The notes: generated by a model from the letters alone, not told the origin. Shown: positions 9,001 to 16,791, counted from the first letter of the stretch. The stretch: 64,000 nucleotides of DNA from Paraburkholderia lacunae (GCF_003353175.1 NZ_QHKS01000011.1:1-64000), one strand, 5' to 3'. Translations and numbers: made by a program.

Positions 9001-12000
9001 GCAACCGACTTGGCAGCCTCAGACAGCACGGCCTGGCGCGCAATCAGGCGTGGGAGCCTCTGAGCAAACACTACATGGACGATGTCGCCACCCTGAGTGC
9101 GTCCGAGCTGAAATTGCAGTGGGCGGCAGCAACCAACACCTGGTGGCCGAAGAGCCTGTTCGCCCAGCGCGCGGTGACCGGACGATTGCGCTTGCATCGA
9201 CATGACCAGCGTCGCCCACAAGGTGGGGATGTTCCGGCCGTCATTACGGCACTGACCGCCGTCAATGCCGAGGACAGGGTCATTGAGTCTATGGCTCACG
9301 ACGCGTCGCGACTGCTGCATGAAACGTTCGCGGCGTCGAAGACGGACTGGAACACCGTCGAGTCGGTCGAGCGGTGGGCGACGTCATTCGCGGACGCGGT
9401 AACGGCAATCGCGGGCAACGACATCGAGTTGGCCCAGACGCTCCGCGCAAAGCTGCAGCCGCTTGTTTCCGACAATCGGGGCATGCTGAAGGCAGACATG
9501 CCTCTTGGCTCCAGTTTGTTGTCGTACCGCGATTGCTATCGGGACGTCGTGACTCAACTCCGCCGGGTCATTGAGCTTGGACACTGTCAGGCTGACCTCG
9601 GTCTTGACCCGACGGCCGCCGGCGTGATTCCTCGGCTGTTGAGCTTGCTTCAAGGATGGCAATCTGCTTCGCGCCAGCTGCAGCCGTGGTGCCTGTGGCG
9701 GAAATCCCGCTCCAATGCAATCAGCAGCGGGCTACGGGGTATTGTTGATGCACTGGAGTCTGGAGAGACGCCGTTATCAAGTGTGGCGACGTTCTTTGAA
9801 TACAGCTACCAGAGCTGGTGGCTGCGGAAAGCTATTGACCGGGAGCCGGTGCTCTGCAACTTCTCGAGTGCCGAGCATGACCGCAAGATTGCTGAGTTCA
9901 AGGAAGCTGACGAGCGTTTTCAGAAGCTGACCCAGCAATACATTGCAGCCAGACTCGCGGGCCAGATTCCGGCGAGCGTCGAGGTTGTGCCTGGTGCTGA
10001 TTCTGAACTGGGGAAGCTGCGGCGCGAATTGCAGAAGCAGCGCAAGCACATGCCGATTCGGCAGTTGGTGCAAAACTTGCCGAGCCTGATGACCCGACTG
10101 AAGCCATGCCTGCTGATGTCACCTTTGTCGGTCGCCCAGTATCTGGACGCGTCGCACGCCCAGTTCGATGTGGTCATCTTCGACGAGGCTTCCCAGATTC
10201 CGGTGTGGGATGCCGTCGGCGCCATCGCTCGCGGTAAGCAGCTTGTCTGCGTCGGCGACCCAAAGCAACTGCCGCCGACCAGCTTCTTCGCGCGGTCAGA
10301 TGACTCGGAGGATGGAGCGGATAGCGATGACGTTCAGGACCTCGAGAGTATCCTGGACGAATGTCTCAGTATCGGCCTGCCTGAACTGCGGTTGAACTGG
10401 CACTACCGAAGCAAGCATGAAGGGCTGATTACCTTCAGCAATGTCACGTACTACGACAACGAACTGGTCACGTTCCCGTCGCCGGTGACAGACGACCAGA
10501 GCGTGCGCTTTGAACGCGTACAGGGGGTCTACGACCGCGGTGGCTCGCGAACCAATCGGGCGGAAGCCGATGCCATCGTCAAGGCGATTGAGCGGCACTA
10601 CCTGGACTCGGGGAAGCGGAATCTGACGCTCGGTGTAGTGACTTTCAACCAGGCGCAGCAAATCCTGATTGAGCGGATGCTGGATGAACGCCGCCGGGCA
10701 TCTCAGCAACTGGACCAGGCTATTGCGCAGGCGGCGCAGGAGGCGCTATTCATCAAGAACCTGGAAAACGTCCAGGGTGATGAGCGGGACATCATCTTCT
10801 TTTCCATCACCTATGGCCCGGATACGTCGGCAAAGCTCAGTCTCAACTTCGGGCCGTTGAACCTGGAAGGTGGCCATCGGCGTCTCAACGTGGCCGTATC
10901 GCGTGCCCGCGTGGGCGTCGTGATTTTCAGCACGCTTCTTCCCGAACAGATTGACCTGTCGCGCGTCCGGGCCGCCGGCGTCCGAGACCTGAAGAACTAT
11001 CTGGAGTTCGCCATTCGAGGTCCACGCGCCTTGGTTGAGCAAAGTATGGCGACTGGACGGGAGCCCGATAGCCCGTTCGAGCGGCAGGTTATTTCCGCCC
11101 TCCGTGAGAAAGGTTGGACAGTCCACCCGCAGGTCGGCGTGTCCGGATACCGGATTGATATTGGCGTCGTCGACCCGCGTGCGCCGGGCCGCTATCTGCT
11201 GGGTGTCGAATGCGATGGTGCCATGTATCACTCCGGCGCGACGGCACGCGACCGTGACCGGCTCCGACAGCATGTCCTTGAAGGGCTGGGCTGGGAACTG
11301 TACCGCATCTGGTCTACCGACTGGTGGTTGAATCCGGAAGAGCCGATACGAAAGCTTGTGGCCCGACTGGAAGAGTTGGTATCGACCGTGCCGACCGAGG
11401 ACGAACCGGCTGTTGAACCGCCGGAAGATGCGGAGTGTGAGGAAGAGCCGCACGCTTTGTACGCCGGAGCCGAATCGGTCGTAGAGTCGATTGCGCATGC
11501 CACTCAGTTGCCCGAATACGTACTGACTAGCTTGGACAAAGGCAACCCAGACCTCTTCTACGAGAGCCGCTCAATGTCGACTTTGGCCAGTCAGTTACTC
11601 AAAGTAATCGAAACGGAAGGACCAGTATCGCAGGCGATAGTGTTCAAGCGCGTGACGCGGGCTTGGGGGTTGTCCAGGGTTGGTAGCCGCATCGAGGCTC
11701 ACTTGAGTGCATTGGTGCCTAGGCAGTTGGCCCGTAGGGCGGACAACGACATCACTTTTTATTGGCCAGAGCATGCAAACCCGAGTACATGGGAAGGTAT
11801 CCGGGTGCCTGGAAGTGACACCGAAACACGCCGCAGTATCGACGAGATTAGCCTCGAAGAATTGGGTAATGCGGTCGTGTACATCCTGATGCAACAAGGT
11901 GGCACGTCGCAAGATGGACTGGCAAAGGCGGTTTGTCGACTACTCGGTGTGGCTAGGACAACCGCCGAGGCCGGCATACGAATTTCTCGGGCGCTGACCC

Positions 12001-12059
12001 ACGGGAGAGTCCAAGCGGCAGTGGCTTTGAAGGCCGGTTCAGTTCGTTTGCGGAAGTGA
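6096..12059 (+). CDS. Hhe-like defence protein: transglutaminase-like + DUF4011 + SF1 helicase + Vsr-like nuclease
   Basis: A 1987-residue multidomain protein. An N-terminal beta-rich region is followed by a transglutaminase-like segment with Cys near residue 245 (ATCLDLAMLF) and HAW near 271. A DUF4011 motif lies at about 395-425 (KSKLLDLTLRNKLLNF). The superfamily 1 helicase has Walker A GPPGTGKS at 717-724, DEAS at 1363-1366, GDPKQLPP about 1390, HYRS about 1438 and an AVSRAR motif. A Vsr/MTES_1575-like endonuclease fold follows (SPFERQV about 1659, then GVECDG about 1703), and a DUF3320-like tail. Proteins of this DUF4011-helicase-Vsr type were reported as a single-gene anti-phage system named Hhe. 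The frame begins with TTG at 6,096; ATG codons at 6,114 and 6,129 (the latter after GGGG) are alternative starts. It leads the defence cluster and is intact. Confidence 0.85.
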   Translation: MNSVAIMGNGVMTHGHADDAEELATDTDVKLPSVQVIADLTIGYAAIQNNVPVIREILVTNDGEAVFSDVELLVKCVPAFAESARFRFEALAPGESRRLAPVDLRPDHHYFSQLDESERAVITASVRVQDTELVTATHNIDVLAYDQWAGTRSLPELLAAFCMPNSRVVDKLLARASGLLRQTSADLSMDGYQSKNREKVWKQASAIYSTIVAEDIQYSNPPASFGNDGQKIRTPERILDGKLATCLDLAMLFASCLEQAGLHPVVLFKEGHAWVGVWLIETSFPTALVDDVQAVRKRVKSGEFMVFETTGVAGGQKPSLRWACTRGEEHLNDEAEFAYAVDVRRAREVHIRPLPSRSSHVDEQTVPIAQAETPIIEDVPKLPPLDPVVIPRRDEAEPETPEGRLAKWKSKLLDLTLRNKLLNFKPTKSTLRVICPDPGALEDRLADGKEFRVRAKPKMMSGSDSRDANVYAGRNGTAAMDDLATDALGRNEIVTDIEEEALEGRLLDIFRAASTGMEEGGANTLFLAFGMLEWQESKDAESSHLAPILLIPVTLSRQSVRSGFRLVRHDDDALVNPTLLQKLQQDFSLKLPPLDVLPTDDRGIDVNRILQTFRLHVGELKGWEVKEQVHLGIFSFTKYLMWKDLQDRQKQLQESSVVAHLINNPGKAFADSATGFEPSTLDEKFRPQDLFTPLLSDSSQLRAVCVAAEGKNLVIEGPPGTGKSQTISNLIAHLLATGKTVLFVSEKMAALEVVHRRLSSLGLGPFCLELHSSKAKKADVLKQLGIALDAAGARTVKDWERESERLLTLRTDLNGVARALHRIYPNDLTVYEAIGTTLQYAEMRPGAMPWADADLHNRAQLEVLREACRQMGALAGQLAGLQNHPLAVVHKTEWMPSWQQEFLDAVSVFEAQIKKLDEAASNLLNQLDLPRVAFSLNGLGKFDVLADVLSAAPTIPVEVARSAHEESARNRLGSLRQHGLARNQAWEPLSKHYMDDVATLSASELKLQWAAATNTWWPKSLFAQRAVTGRLRLHRHDQRRPQGGDVPAVITALTAVNAEDRVIESMAHDASRLLHETFAASKTDWNTVESVERWATSFADAVTAIAGNDIELAQTLRAKLQPLVSDNRGMLKADMPLGSSLLSYRDCYRDVVTQLRRVIELGHCQADLGLDPTAAGVIPRLLSLLQGWQSASRQLQPWCLWRKSRSNAISSGLRGIVDALESGETPLSSVATFFEYSYQSWWLRKAIDREPVLCNFSSAEHDRKIAEFKEADERFQKLTQQYIAARLAGQIPASVEVVPGADSELGKLRRELQKQRKHMPIRQLVQNLPSLMTRLKPCLLMSPLSVAQYLDASHAQFDVVIFDEASQIPVWDAVGAIARGKQLVCVGDPKQLPPTSFFARSDDSEDGADSDDVQDLESILDECLSIGLPELRLNWHYRSKHEGLITFSNVTYYDNELVTFPSPVTDDQSVRFERVQGVYDRGGSRTNRAEADAIVKAIERHYLDSGKRNLTLGVVTFNQAQQILIERMLDERRRASQQLDQAIAQAAQEALFIKNLENVQGDERDIIFFSITYGPDTSAKLSLNFGPLNLEGGHRRLNVAVSRARVGVVIFSTLLPEQIDLSRVRAAGVRDLKNYLEFAIRGPRALVEQSMATGREPDSPFERQVISALREKGWTVHPQVGVSGYRIDIGVVDPRAPGRYLLGVECDGAMYHSGATARDRDRLRQHVLEGLGWELYRIWSTDWWLNPEEPIRKLVARLEELVSTVPTEDEPAVEPPEDAECEEEPHALYAGAESVVESIAHATQLPEYVLTSLDKGNPDLFYESRSMSTLASQLLKVIETEGPVSQAIVFKRVTRAWGLSRVGSRIEAHLSALVPRQLARRADNDITFYWPEHANPSTWEGIRVPGSDTETRRSIDEISLEELGNAVVYILMQQGGTSQDGLAKAVCRLLGVARTTAEAGIRISRALTHGRVQAAVALKAGSVRLRK

Positions 12060-12073
12060 GTTAGCGGAGGTTC

Positions 12074-12256
12074 ATGGAATCAGAAATCCAGAATGCTTTG
12101 CATGGGAAGTTCCGCCATGTGGCTACTGAGATGAGCGCTCTGGCACTTGGGTCGAAACGAATTCAGCATGGCGCCAAGGATGTGTTGCTCGGGCAAGGTG
12201 GCTTGGGCGTGCTTCGGCGTGGCTGGCCGGTGCCAAGGACCGGTCGAAGTTTTTGA
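12074..12256 (+). CDS. small open frame directly behind the helicase gene
   Basis: A 60-codon frame begins 14 bases after the helicase stop and is preceded by a strong GGAGG at a short distance from its ATG, so ribosomes could well initiate here. The first half (MESEIQNALHGKFRHVATEM) looks like a helical protein start; the second half is Gly/Arg-rich and less protein-like. No family is recognised. It could be the 5' remnant of a lost second gene of the helicase operon, or a leader in front of the reverse transcriptase. Confidence 0.3.
   Translation: MESEIQNALHGKFRHVATEMSALALGSKRIQHGAKDVLLGQGGLGVLRRGWPVPRTGRSF
12225..12254 (+). terminator. possible weak terminator
   Basis: A seven-base-pair stem with one G-U pair (GGCCGGT 12,225-12,231 with ACCGGTC 12,239-12,245, loop of seven) is followed four bases later by five T. 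It could end transcription from the helicase gene, or be part of a structured leader before the reverse transcriptase. The gap to the T run makes it a weak candidate. Confidence 0.3.
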
Positions 12257-12427
12257 CTGCATAGACCCGGCGAGCCAGCAGCAGTGCTGAAAGTGAAGGC
12301 GGTTAAAGTGGGAACTGTAAAAAAATCATGCGCCTGCATCGAGGCGGTTTGCGCTCTTTTCCGATGGAGCGCAAAACAATGCAACCTCCCTACCGGACAT
12401 AATGCGCTACCGAAGAAGGGGCCAAAA
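12257..12427 (+). other. leader region before the reverse transcriptase, with a strong hairpin (candidate ncRNA)
   Basis: About 170 bases between the last possible small ORF and the likely TTG start of the reverse transcriptase. Its main feature is a nine-base-pair perfect hairpin, TTTGCGCTC (12,348-12,356) with GAGCGCAAA (12,367-12,375), loop of ten. The frame of the reverse transcriptase is open through this region up to a GTG at 12,284, but the implied residues are unlike the rest of the protein. Several defence reverse transcriptases use a non-coding RNA encoded just upstream as template or scaffold, so this stretch is the natural place to look for one. That use is an inference. Confidence 0.35.
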
Positions 12428-14119
12428 TTGCTAAAGCCAACCTTGAGTCATTTCGAACGCGCCGCTTTAGATATTTCAGCACACGGCGACAATGACACGC
12501 TACCGTTCGACATGGACGTTCGGTTCTGTGGAGACCAGGTGCAAGACTTGGCGACCATCGCGCTCGGGTTTTACGAGGAGTTGCGCTGCGGGCCGATTAA
12601 GGAAAACAATGAGCGAATCGCCGGTTTGCACGTACCCAGCGAACGACTTATTGCACCGTCGGGTCCTGCTGGCTTCCGAGTGGTAACGAAGATTCATCCG
12701 TTTTGGAACATTTACCTTAACGGTTTGGCCGTATCGGTGGCAGAGGTGCTGGAACCCCAACGCAAAGCCAATGTGCACTCGTACCGGTTCCTGGACGGTG
12801 GCGGAGCGCAGTTGTTTGATTCAAACCGCTCGTGGCGCGCGTTCAAGGAGGCGACTGTTCAGGGTCTTGAGGCTGCAGGTCCCGACGCGGTTATTGTCCA
12901 GACTGACATTTCGGGCTTCTACGAGCACGTCTCGCATCATTACATTGAAAATTTCATAAACGACCTTGGCGGTGATGGCAAGCAAGTCTCGAAGCAAGTT
13001 AATGCGCTACTAGGCAAGTTTTCTGCGGGTAGGTCGTTCGGACTGCCGGTTGGCGGACAAGGTGCCCGTATTCTGGCGGAATTGTTCCTCAACCAGGTCG
13101 ATACGGCCATTACGGTGGCAGGTGTCATGTGGCACCGGTACGTTGACGACTACGTGCTGATTGCCGCCGACACCGCGGATGCCTACCGTGTTCTGGGAGT
13201 ACTGGCGCAAAGCTTGATGGACTACGGTCTAAGCCTCAACAAGTCGAAGACCGTTTTTCTCTCAACGAAGCACTACCGAGACTATGTAAACTCGCAGCTT
13301 GGCGCTGGGGACGACGAGGCAAACAAGCTCCGGACCATTGACCTGAAATTTGACCCGTACTCCGACAACCCGAGCCACGACTATGAATCGCTGAAGGAGA
13401 CTGTCGAGACGCTTGAAGTCCGGAATCTGCTGAATCGGGAACTAGAGAAGGCGTTACCTGACACTTTCCTAGTCGCGCAAATCGGACGTACCATGCGACT
13501 CCACGAGCCGAACGTTGCACTCGAAATCGCATCGATTTTGCTCAACGGAACGAATCTCCATGCGTTCCGCTCGTCGTTCTCTACTATCATGCGTGGCGTT
13601 GCCCATCTACGCGGTGACTCGCGCTTCGAATCCATACACAAAGACATCGATTCATTGCTGGATGCAGTTCCGGGCCATTCGGCACATCTGCTCAGGGCCG
13701 ATACGAGCCTTCTCCATTACATGCGTTGCTTAAGATTCTGCTCGACGCCCGAGCGAGCGATGTATGTGCGACAACTTTGGGACGCGACGCAACTCGACGC
13801 GGTACGGCGTGCTTGCATTGACTGCTGGCGAATTTGGGGCGATAGGACCGGATTCAACTTCCTACGGAATCGGTGGCCTCAATTGAGCGCTGATTGCAAA
13901 CGCCTGTTTTGGCTCGCGACATATAGTTTCGACGACGAAGGGGACGCCGCACGACGGCAATTCCGCCATGCTACGCCACAGGCCTGGGCACTCGGCGTGG
14001 AGGTTCCGTTGGATAAGGAAAAGGACAAACAGAAACTGAAAAAGCACCCACGCGGCGCGGAGCCTCTGTTCGCGATGGTGTACGAGCAATGGTCGAAAGG
14101 GGCCAAAGATGCAGATTGA
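12428..14119 (+). CDS. reverse transcriptase of the defence (UG/Abi-like) kind
   Basis: RNA-directed DNA polymerase of about 563 residues from the proposed TTG start, six bases after GAAGAAGGGG; the frame is open up to a GTG at 12,284. Palm motifs are clear: motif A QTDISGFYEHV (catalytic Asp about 160), motif B FGLPVGGQGARILAE (about 203-218), motif C YVDD (about 238-241) and motif D LSLNKSKTVFL. No group II intron maturase (X/thumb, HNH) domain is present. The last 250 residues are helical and may form repeats, as in abortive-infection and 'unknown group' RTs. The gene ends 11 bases inside the next one, a PD-(D/E)XK nuclease gene, so the two are translationally coupled. I cannot assign it to a numbered DRT class from memory. 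Group II intron and retron RTs are less likely given the motifs and the partner. Confidence 0.8.
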   Translation: MLKPTLSHFERAALDISAHGDNDTLPFDMDVRFCGDQVQDLATIALGFYEELRCGPIKENNERIAGLHVPSERLIAPSGPAGFRVVTKIHPFWNIYLNGLAVSVAEVLEPQRKANVHSYRFLDGGGAQLFDSNRSWRAFKEATVQGLEAAGPDAVIVQTDISGFYEHVSHHYIENFINDLGGDGKQVSKQVNALLGKFSAGRSFGLPVGGQGARILAELFLNQVDTAITVAGVMWHRYVDDYVLIAADTADAYRVLGVLAQSLMDYGLSLNKSKTVFLSTKHYRDYVNSQLGAGDDEANKLRTIDLKFDPYSDNPSHDYESLKETVETLEVRNLLNRELEKALPDTFLVAQIGRTMRLHEPNVALEIASILLNGTNLHAFRSSFSTIMRGVAHLRGDSRFESIHKDIDSLLDAVPGHSAHLLRADTSLLHYMRCLRFCSTPERAMYVRQLWDATQLDAVRRACIDCWRIWGDRTGFNFLRNRWPQLSADCKRLFWLATYSFDDEGDAARRQFRHATPQAWALGVEVPLDKEKDKQKLKKHPRGAEPLFAMVYEQWSKGAKDAD

Positions 14120-14831
14120 CCCTCGCACAGTCGCACGCGAAATTCCCGGAATATTTGACGAGGTCTTTCCGCAACTGACGCCAGGAATTGTTGCGCACTT
14201 CAACTCCGGCGCAGATAACTTTGAGATTCAGCAGTTGCCGGCAGCCCTACTTGCGCAGTCCACGCTTCAACGGGCTATGCTGTTCGAGCTTGGCTACTCC
14301 GTTGGGGAGCGTCTCTTAACAAACGCCGGAATCGATTGGAATGAATGCATCGACGTGGCGCTCCAGCGCCAACAAGCTTTCTTTGATGCGAAGCAGCCGG
14401 AAGAGATATCGTTGTGTGACAAGTCGCTCGCTACGATTGTCGGAGAAAATCTGGCAGCTCGACTTCGAACCATCAGCGAGGAACGTAGCCTGCCTCTCAT
14501 GCTGAGCCCGGCAATTCCGGGCTTGGAATGGATAGCGAGTGGGCGGGGCGACTTCTCGGTGGGGCGAGCATTGATTGAGGTCAAATGCACGGCCAAACGA
14601 TTCGCTGCTTCAGACTACCGACAGGTCGCCATATACTGGCTCTTGAGCTATGCGGCCACGTTAGAGGGGCGGGGCAAAGAATGGGAACACCTCATCCTGC
14701 TCAACCCTCGCAGGGGCGAAGAGGTGTCTATCCGAGTCGACTCTTTCATATCAACTATTAGCAGTGGAAGAACGAAAGTAGACGTTCTTCAACTTTTTAT
14801 GTCGCTTGTCGGCTCGCGACTCACGCGCTAG
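14109..14831 (+). CDS. PD-(D/E)XK-like nuclease coupled to the reverse transcriptase
   Basis: A 240-residue protein. The first 130 residues are helical. They are followed by the nuclease signature GRGDFSVGRALIEVKC: Asp 148, then Glu 157-x-Lys 159, the arrangement of metal-binding residues in PD-(D/E)XK enzymes. A helix with DYRQVAIYW follows, matching the Gln-containing helix common in such nucleases, and then a further strand (WEHLILLNP). The ATG overlaps the reverse transcriptase gene by 11 bases and is preceded by AAAGGGG, so both products are probably made together and act together. The substrate is unknown. Loss of an active residue cannot be excluded, but all expected positions are filled. 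Confidence 0.7.
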   Translation: MQIDPRTVAREIPGIFDEVFPQLTPGIVAHFNSGADNFEIQQLPAALLAQSTLQRAMLFELGYSVGERLLTNAGIDWNECIDVALQRQQAFFDAKQPEEISLCDKSLATIVGENLAARLRTISEERSLPLMLSPAIPGLEWIASGRGDFSVGRALIEVKCTAKRFAASDYRQVAIYWLLSYAATLEGRGKEWEHLILLNPRRGEEVSIRVDSFISTISSGRTKVDVLQLFMSLVGSRLTR

Positions 14832-14889
14832 GGTCGCGACCTATGCCACAACACGCGTGAGGTGACATGTTTGGCCAAGTTCTTCTGTG

Positions 14890-14951
14890 GACGACTGTGC
14901 GCCTCCGAGGCTCTCGTAGAGAAACTCGGCGAAGTTCAACTCACAGTCGTC
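14890..14951. repeat. nested inverted repeat, possible structured RNA or two-way terminator
   Basis: A perfect ten-base-pair outer stem, GACGACTGTG (14,890-14,899) with CACAGTCGTC (14,942-14,951), encloses a second stem CCGAG (14,905-14,909)/CTCGG (14,925-14,929) and an apical hairpin CTCT-CGT-AGAG (14,911-14,921). It lies between the ends of two convergent operons. It could stop transcription from both sides, although no strong T run follows, or be a structured RNA of the reverse transcriptase module. A ten-base perfect palindrome (GGTCGCGACC) lies just before it, at about 14,832-14,841. Confidence 0.5.
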
Positions 14952-14969
14952 AGCTCGCAGCGCGCTTAA

Positions 14970-15659
14970 CTACTTTTGCGTCGGTTTCCACATATTTTGA
15001 ACGGGAGGTGGTGCGTAAGGTGCCACCCATTCTCCAGTGGCAAAGTTAACTTCCAGATGTTCCCAAAAGTGACGATACAAAGTCGCGACCTCTTGGGCCC
15101 TCGCTGGTATCCGCGCGGTCGCCATGCTCTGGACGGCATTATCGTAAAACCCTGTGCACATATTCTTCAGCGCCTCAACCAAAACTCGCGCGGCTTCGGG
15201 CGTCTGAGCACCAGAAATCGCGACGGCGATGTGTTCGAAAACTCTCACAAAATTCGCCTTTTCGGATTTTTCGGGTGCCGATATCGAGCGATTGTAACCC
15301 CACCATACGCCTTTCTTAGCTTTCTGTTTCCCGGTAGAGCCGAATTTAGAGCCAAGGGTCAAGGCTGTTTTGCACGCGAAAACAAACAAGATTTTGTTCA
15401 AAATATCATTCTTGTTGTTTTTTATATCGACAACGGTAATTAGGTCCTTTGAGCGCGACTCGCACACACAGTCGTGGTCCCCGTGAGACATAATTACCAA
15501 CGGCTCGTCGCAGGAGACTAACGTCTCCCAAAAATCGTCAGAGTTTGCATGCTCCCCGATTAAGCCTATGTTTATAGGCCAGAAGACTTCAACTAGGCGG
15601 GCGATTGCGGCATTGTCACGGGTCGCTGGGTCATAAGATGGGGCGAACACTTTAGTCAT
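14970..15659 (-). CDS. hypothetical protein, possibly caspase/CHAT-like
   Basis: About 229 residues from an ATG that overlaps the end of the upstream Toprim-like gene by eight bases and has GAGG about ten bases before it; another ATG lies 18 bases upstream without a ribosome binding site. Two strands carry the pattern of a His-Cys peptidase dyad: PLVIMSHGDHD (His about 59) and ILFVFACKTALTLG (Cys about 96), followed by a Gly/Trp-rich segment. Spacing and context recall caspase-like and CHAT folds, in which these residues form the active site. The match is by eye only. If right, a protease activated by the Toprim partner would fit a defence role. Otherwise it is an unknown protein. Confidence 0.45.
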   Translation of the reverse strand: MTKVFAPSYDPATRDNAAIARLVEVFWPINIGLIGEHANSDDFWETLVSCDEPLVIMSHGDHDCVCESRSKDLITVVDIKNNKNDILNKILFVFACKTALTLGSKFGSTGKQKAKKGVWWGYNRSISAPEKSEKANFVRVFEHIAVAISGAQTPEAARVLVEALKNMCTGFYDNAVQSMATARIPARAQEVATLYRHFWEHLEVNFATGEWVAPYAPPPVQNMWKPTQK

Positions 15660-16458
15660 CGCGTTGCGTACCCTCATCAGATTGGACGCCTGCCTTTCGT
15701 GCAGCCAAGATATCCCGCGACAGACGAAGTAAATCTGTTAGATATTGCAGACCAATCGGGTCGCCATCGTCGACAAGTTGAAATAGTTCTTCGGCGGTGT
15801 AGTCTTTATCAAGAGTACGCCATGCCAACATTCCTCCAGGCAACTCTTTAAGCAAATTTGCAAATATGCTCTGAGGCACATGGCTAGCGATTGCCTCAGA
15901 TAAGATATCCGAGTGTCGCCCCAGCTTTTCGTTTACGCCCTCCACAAATGTTGCTAGCGATGGGCTCCTTGACGCAGCGGCAAGCACGTCCACGTGAGAA
16001 AAAAAGTTATAGCTCTCGGGCGAATCGTCCCTCGTTCTCAATATCAAGCGTGCAAGATTTTTGGGATGAGGGATGCTTTCTGGCGATGTGATGCGTTCTA
16101 TGACACTCTTGGCATTCGGGCCTTTCGCCCGTGTGAGTGCCAGTTCTTTGTCAGCGAACAGCCACGCTTCAATGGTCGGAACCGCACAGAAAACTGAGAC
16201 GTCGGGATTCCCCAATTCGTAACGCGCGTGTTCACGGGAGTCTTCAACAGAAGGCAAGTCTGAGTCTATCAGAATCATCAGCTTGTCTTTCTGAGGCTGA
16301 CGCAACTCAAGTTTCTTCACTCGCTTCTTTATTTCGTCTTTTCCGCCCCATGCTTCAACGACAATGCCTTCGGACTGATATTCCAGAGCCAAGATGAGGT
16401 TTTCAATGATGGCAACGTCGGCTCTTCCTTCGACAATAATTTTCAGTTTTTCTTGCAT
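15652..16458 (-). CDS. Toprim-like (OLD-type) protein
   Basis: A 268-residue protein. The N-terminal part has the Toprim pattern: IIVEGRADVAII with Glu 10 in the first strand, then LMILIDSDLPS with Asp 65 and Asp 67, the acidic residues that bind metal in topoisomerases, primases and OLD nucleases. A later PTIEAWLFADKE motif is typical of OLD-like Toprim proteins without an ATPase. The C-terminal part is helical. It is the first gene of a two-gene operon with the possible caspase-like protein. It is preceded by an A/T-rich region suited to a promoter but has only a weak ribosome binding site. A nuclease role in defence is inferred. Confidence 0.6.
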   Translation of the reverse strand: MQEKLKIIVEGRADVAIIENLILALEYQSEGIVVEAWGGKDEIKKRVKKLELRQPQKDKLMILIDSDLPSVEDSREHARYELGNPDVSVFCAVPTIEAWLFADKELALTRAKGPNAKSVIERITSPESIPHPKNLARLILRTRDDSPESYNFFSHVDVLAAASRSPSLATFVEGVNEKLGRHSDILSEAIASHVPQSIFANLLKELPGGMLAWRTLDKDYTAEELFQLVDDGDPIGLQYLTDLLRLSRDILAARKAGVQSDEGTQRDD

Positions 16459-16791
16459 TCGTGGCTCATTCGGAGTGATATATGGAGAATCTTGAGATTA
16501 AAGTCAAGGTTCAAAAAATACGATGCTGATGTATATTATATTCATATTTTCAACGAATTTAGAGTGACACTATAGTAACGAAGCCATATAGTCCTCAGGC
16601 TGCCCGTTCGCATCCGCGTGATGCGCAAGGTGGCTGTAATTGCGGACCGAGTCGAAGAAAGTCAGTACTCGCTGAAGTTTTGACTGGTCGCGAGGCCGAT
16701 GATTCTTGAGGTCCTTTGTGATGACTTATTCGCCCCGGTCTATGAATCGATTAGTTACCACGGTCCGGTGACTTGGTCCATCGACGCAAAT
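16459..16791. other. A/T-rich intergenic region
   Basis: No gene is supported. The part 16,490-16,580 is the most A/T-rich stretch of the neighbourhood and probably contains the promoter of the Toprim operon. The rest is spacer behind the radical SAM gene. No clear terminator hairpin was seen. Confidence 0.45.

Noticed and set aside
12284..12427. N-terminal extension of the reverse transcriptase from GTG 12,284
   Set aside because: The 48 extra residues are unlike the RT, contain the hairpin region, and a TTG with a strong ribosome binding site follows; kept only as an open possibility.
12428..14119. Reverse transcriptase as part of a group II intron
   Set aside because: No maturase or HNH endonuclease part and no intron-like flanking structure; a nuclease gene overlaps its end instead.
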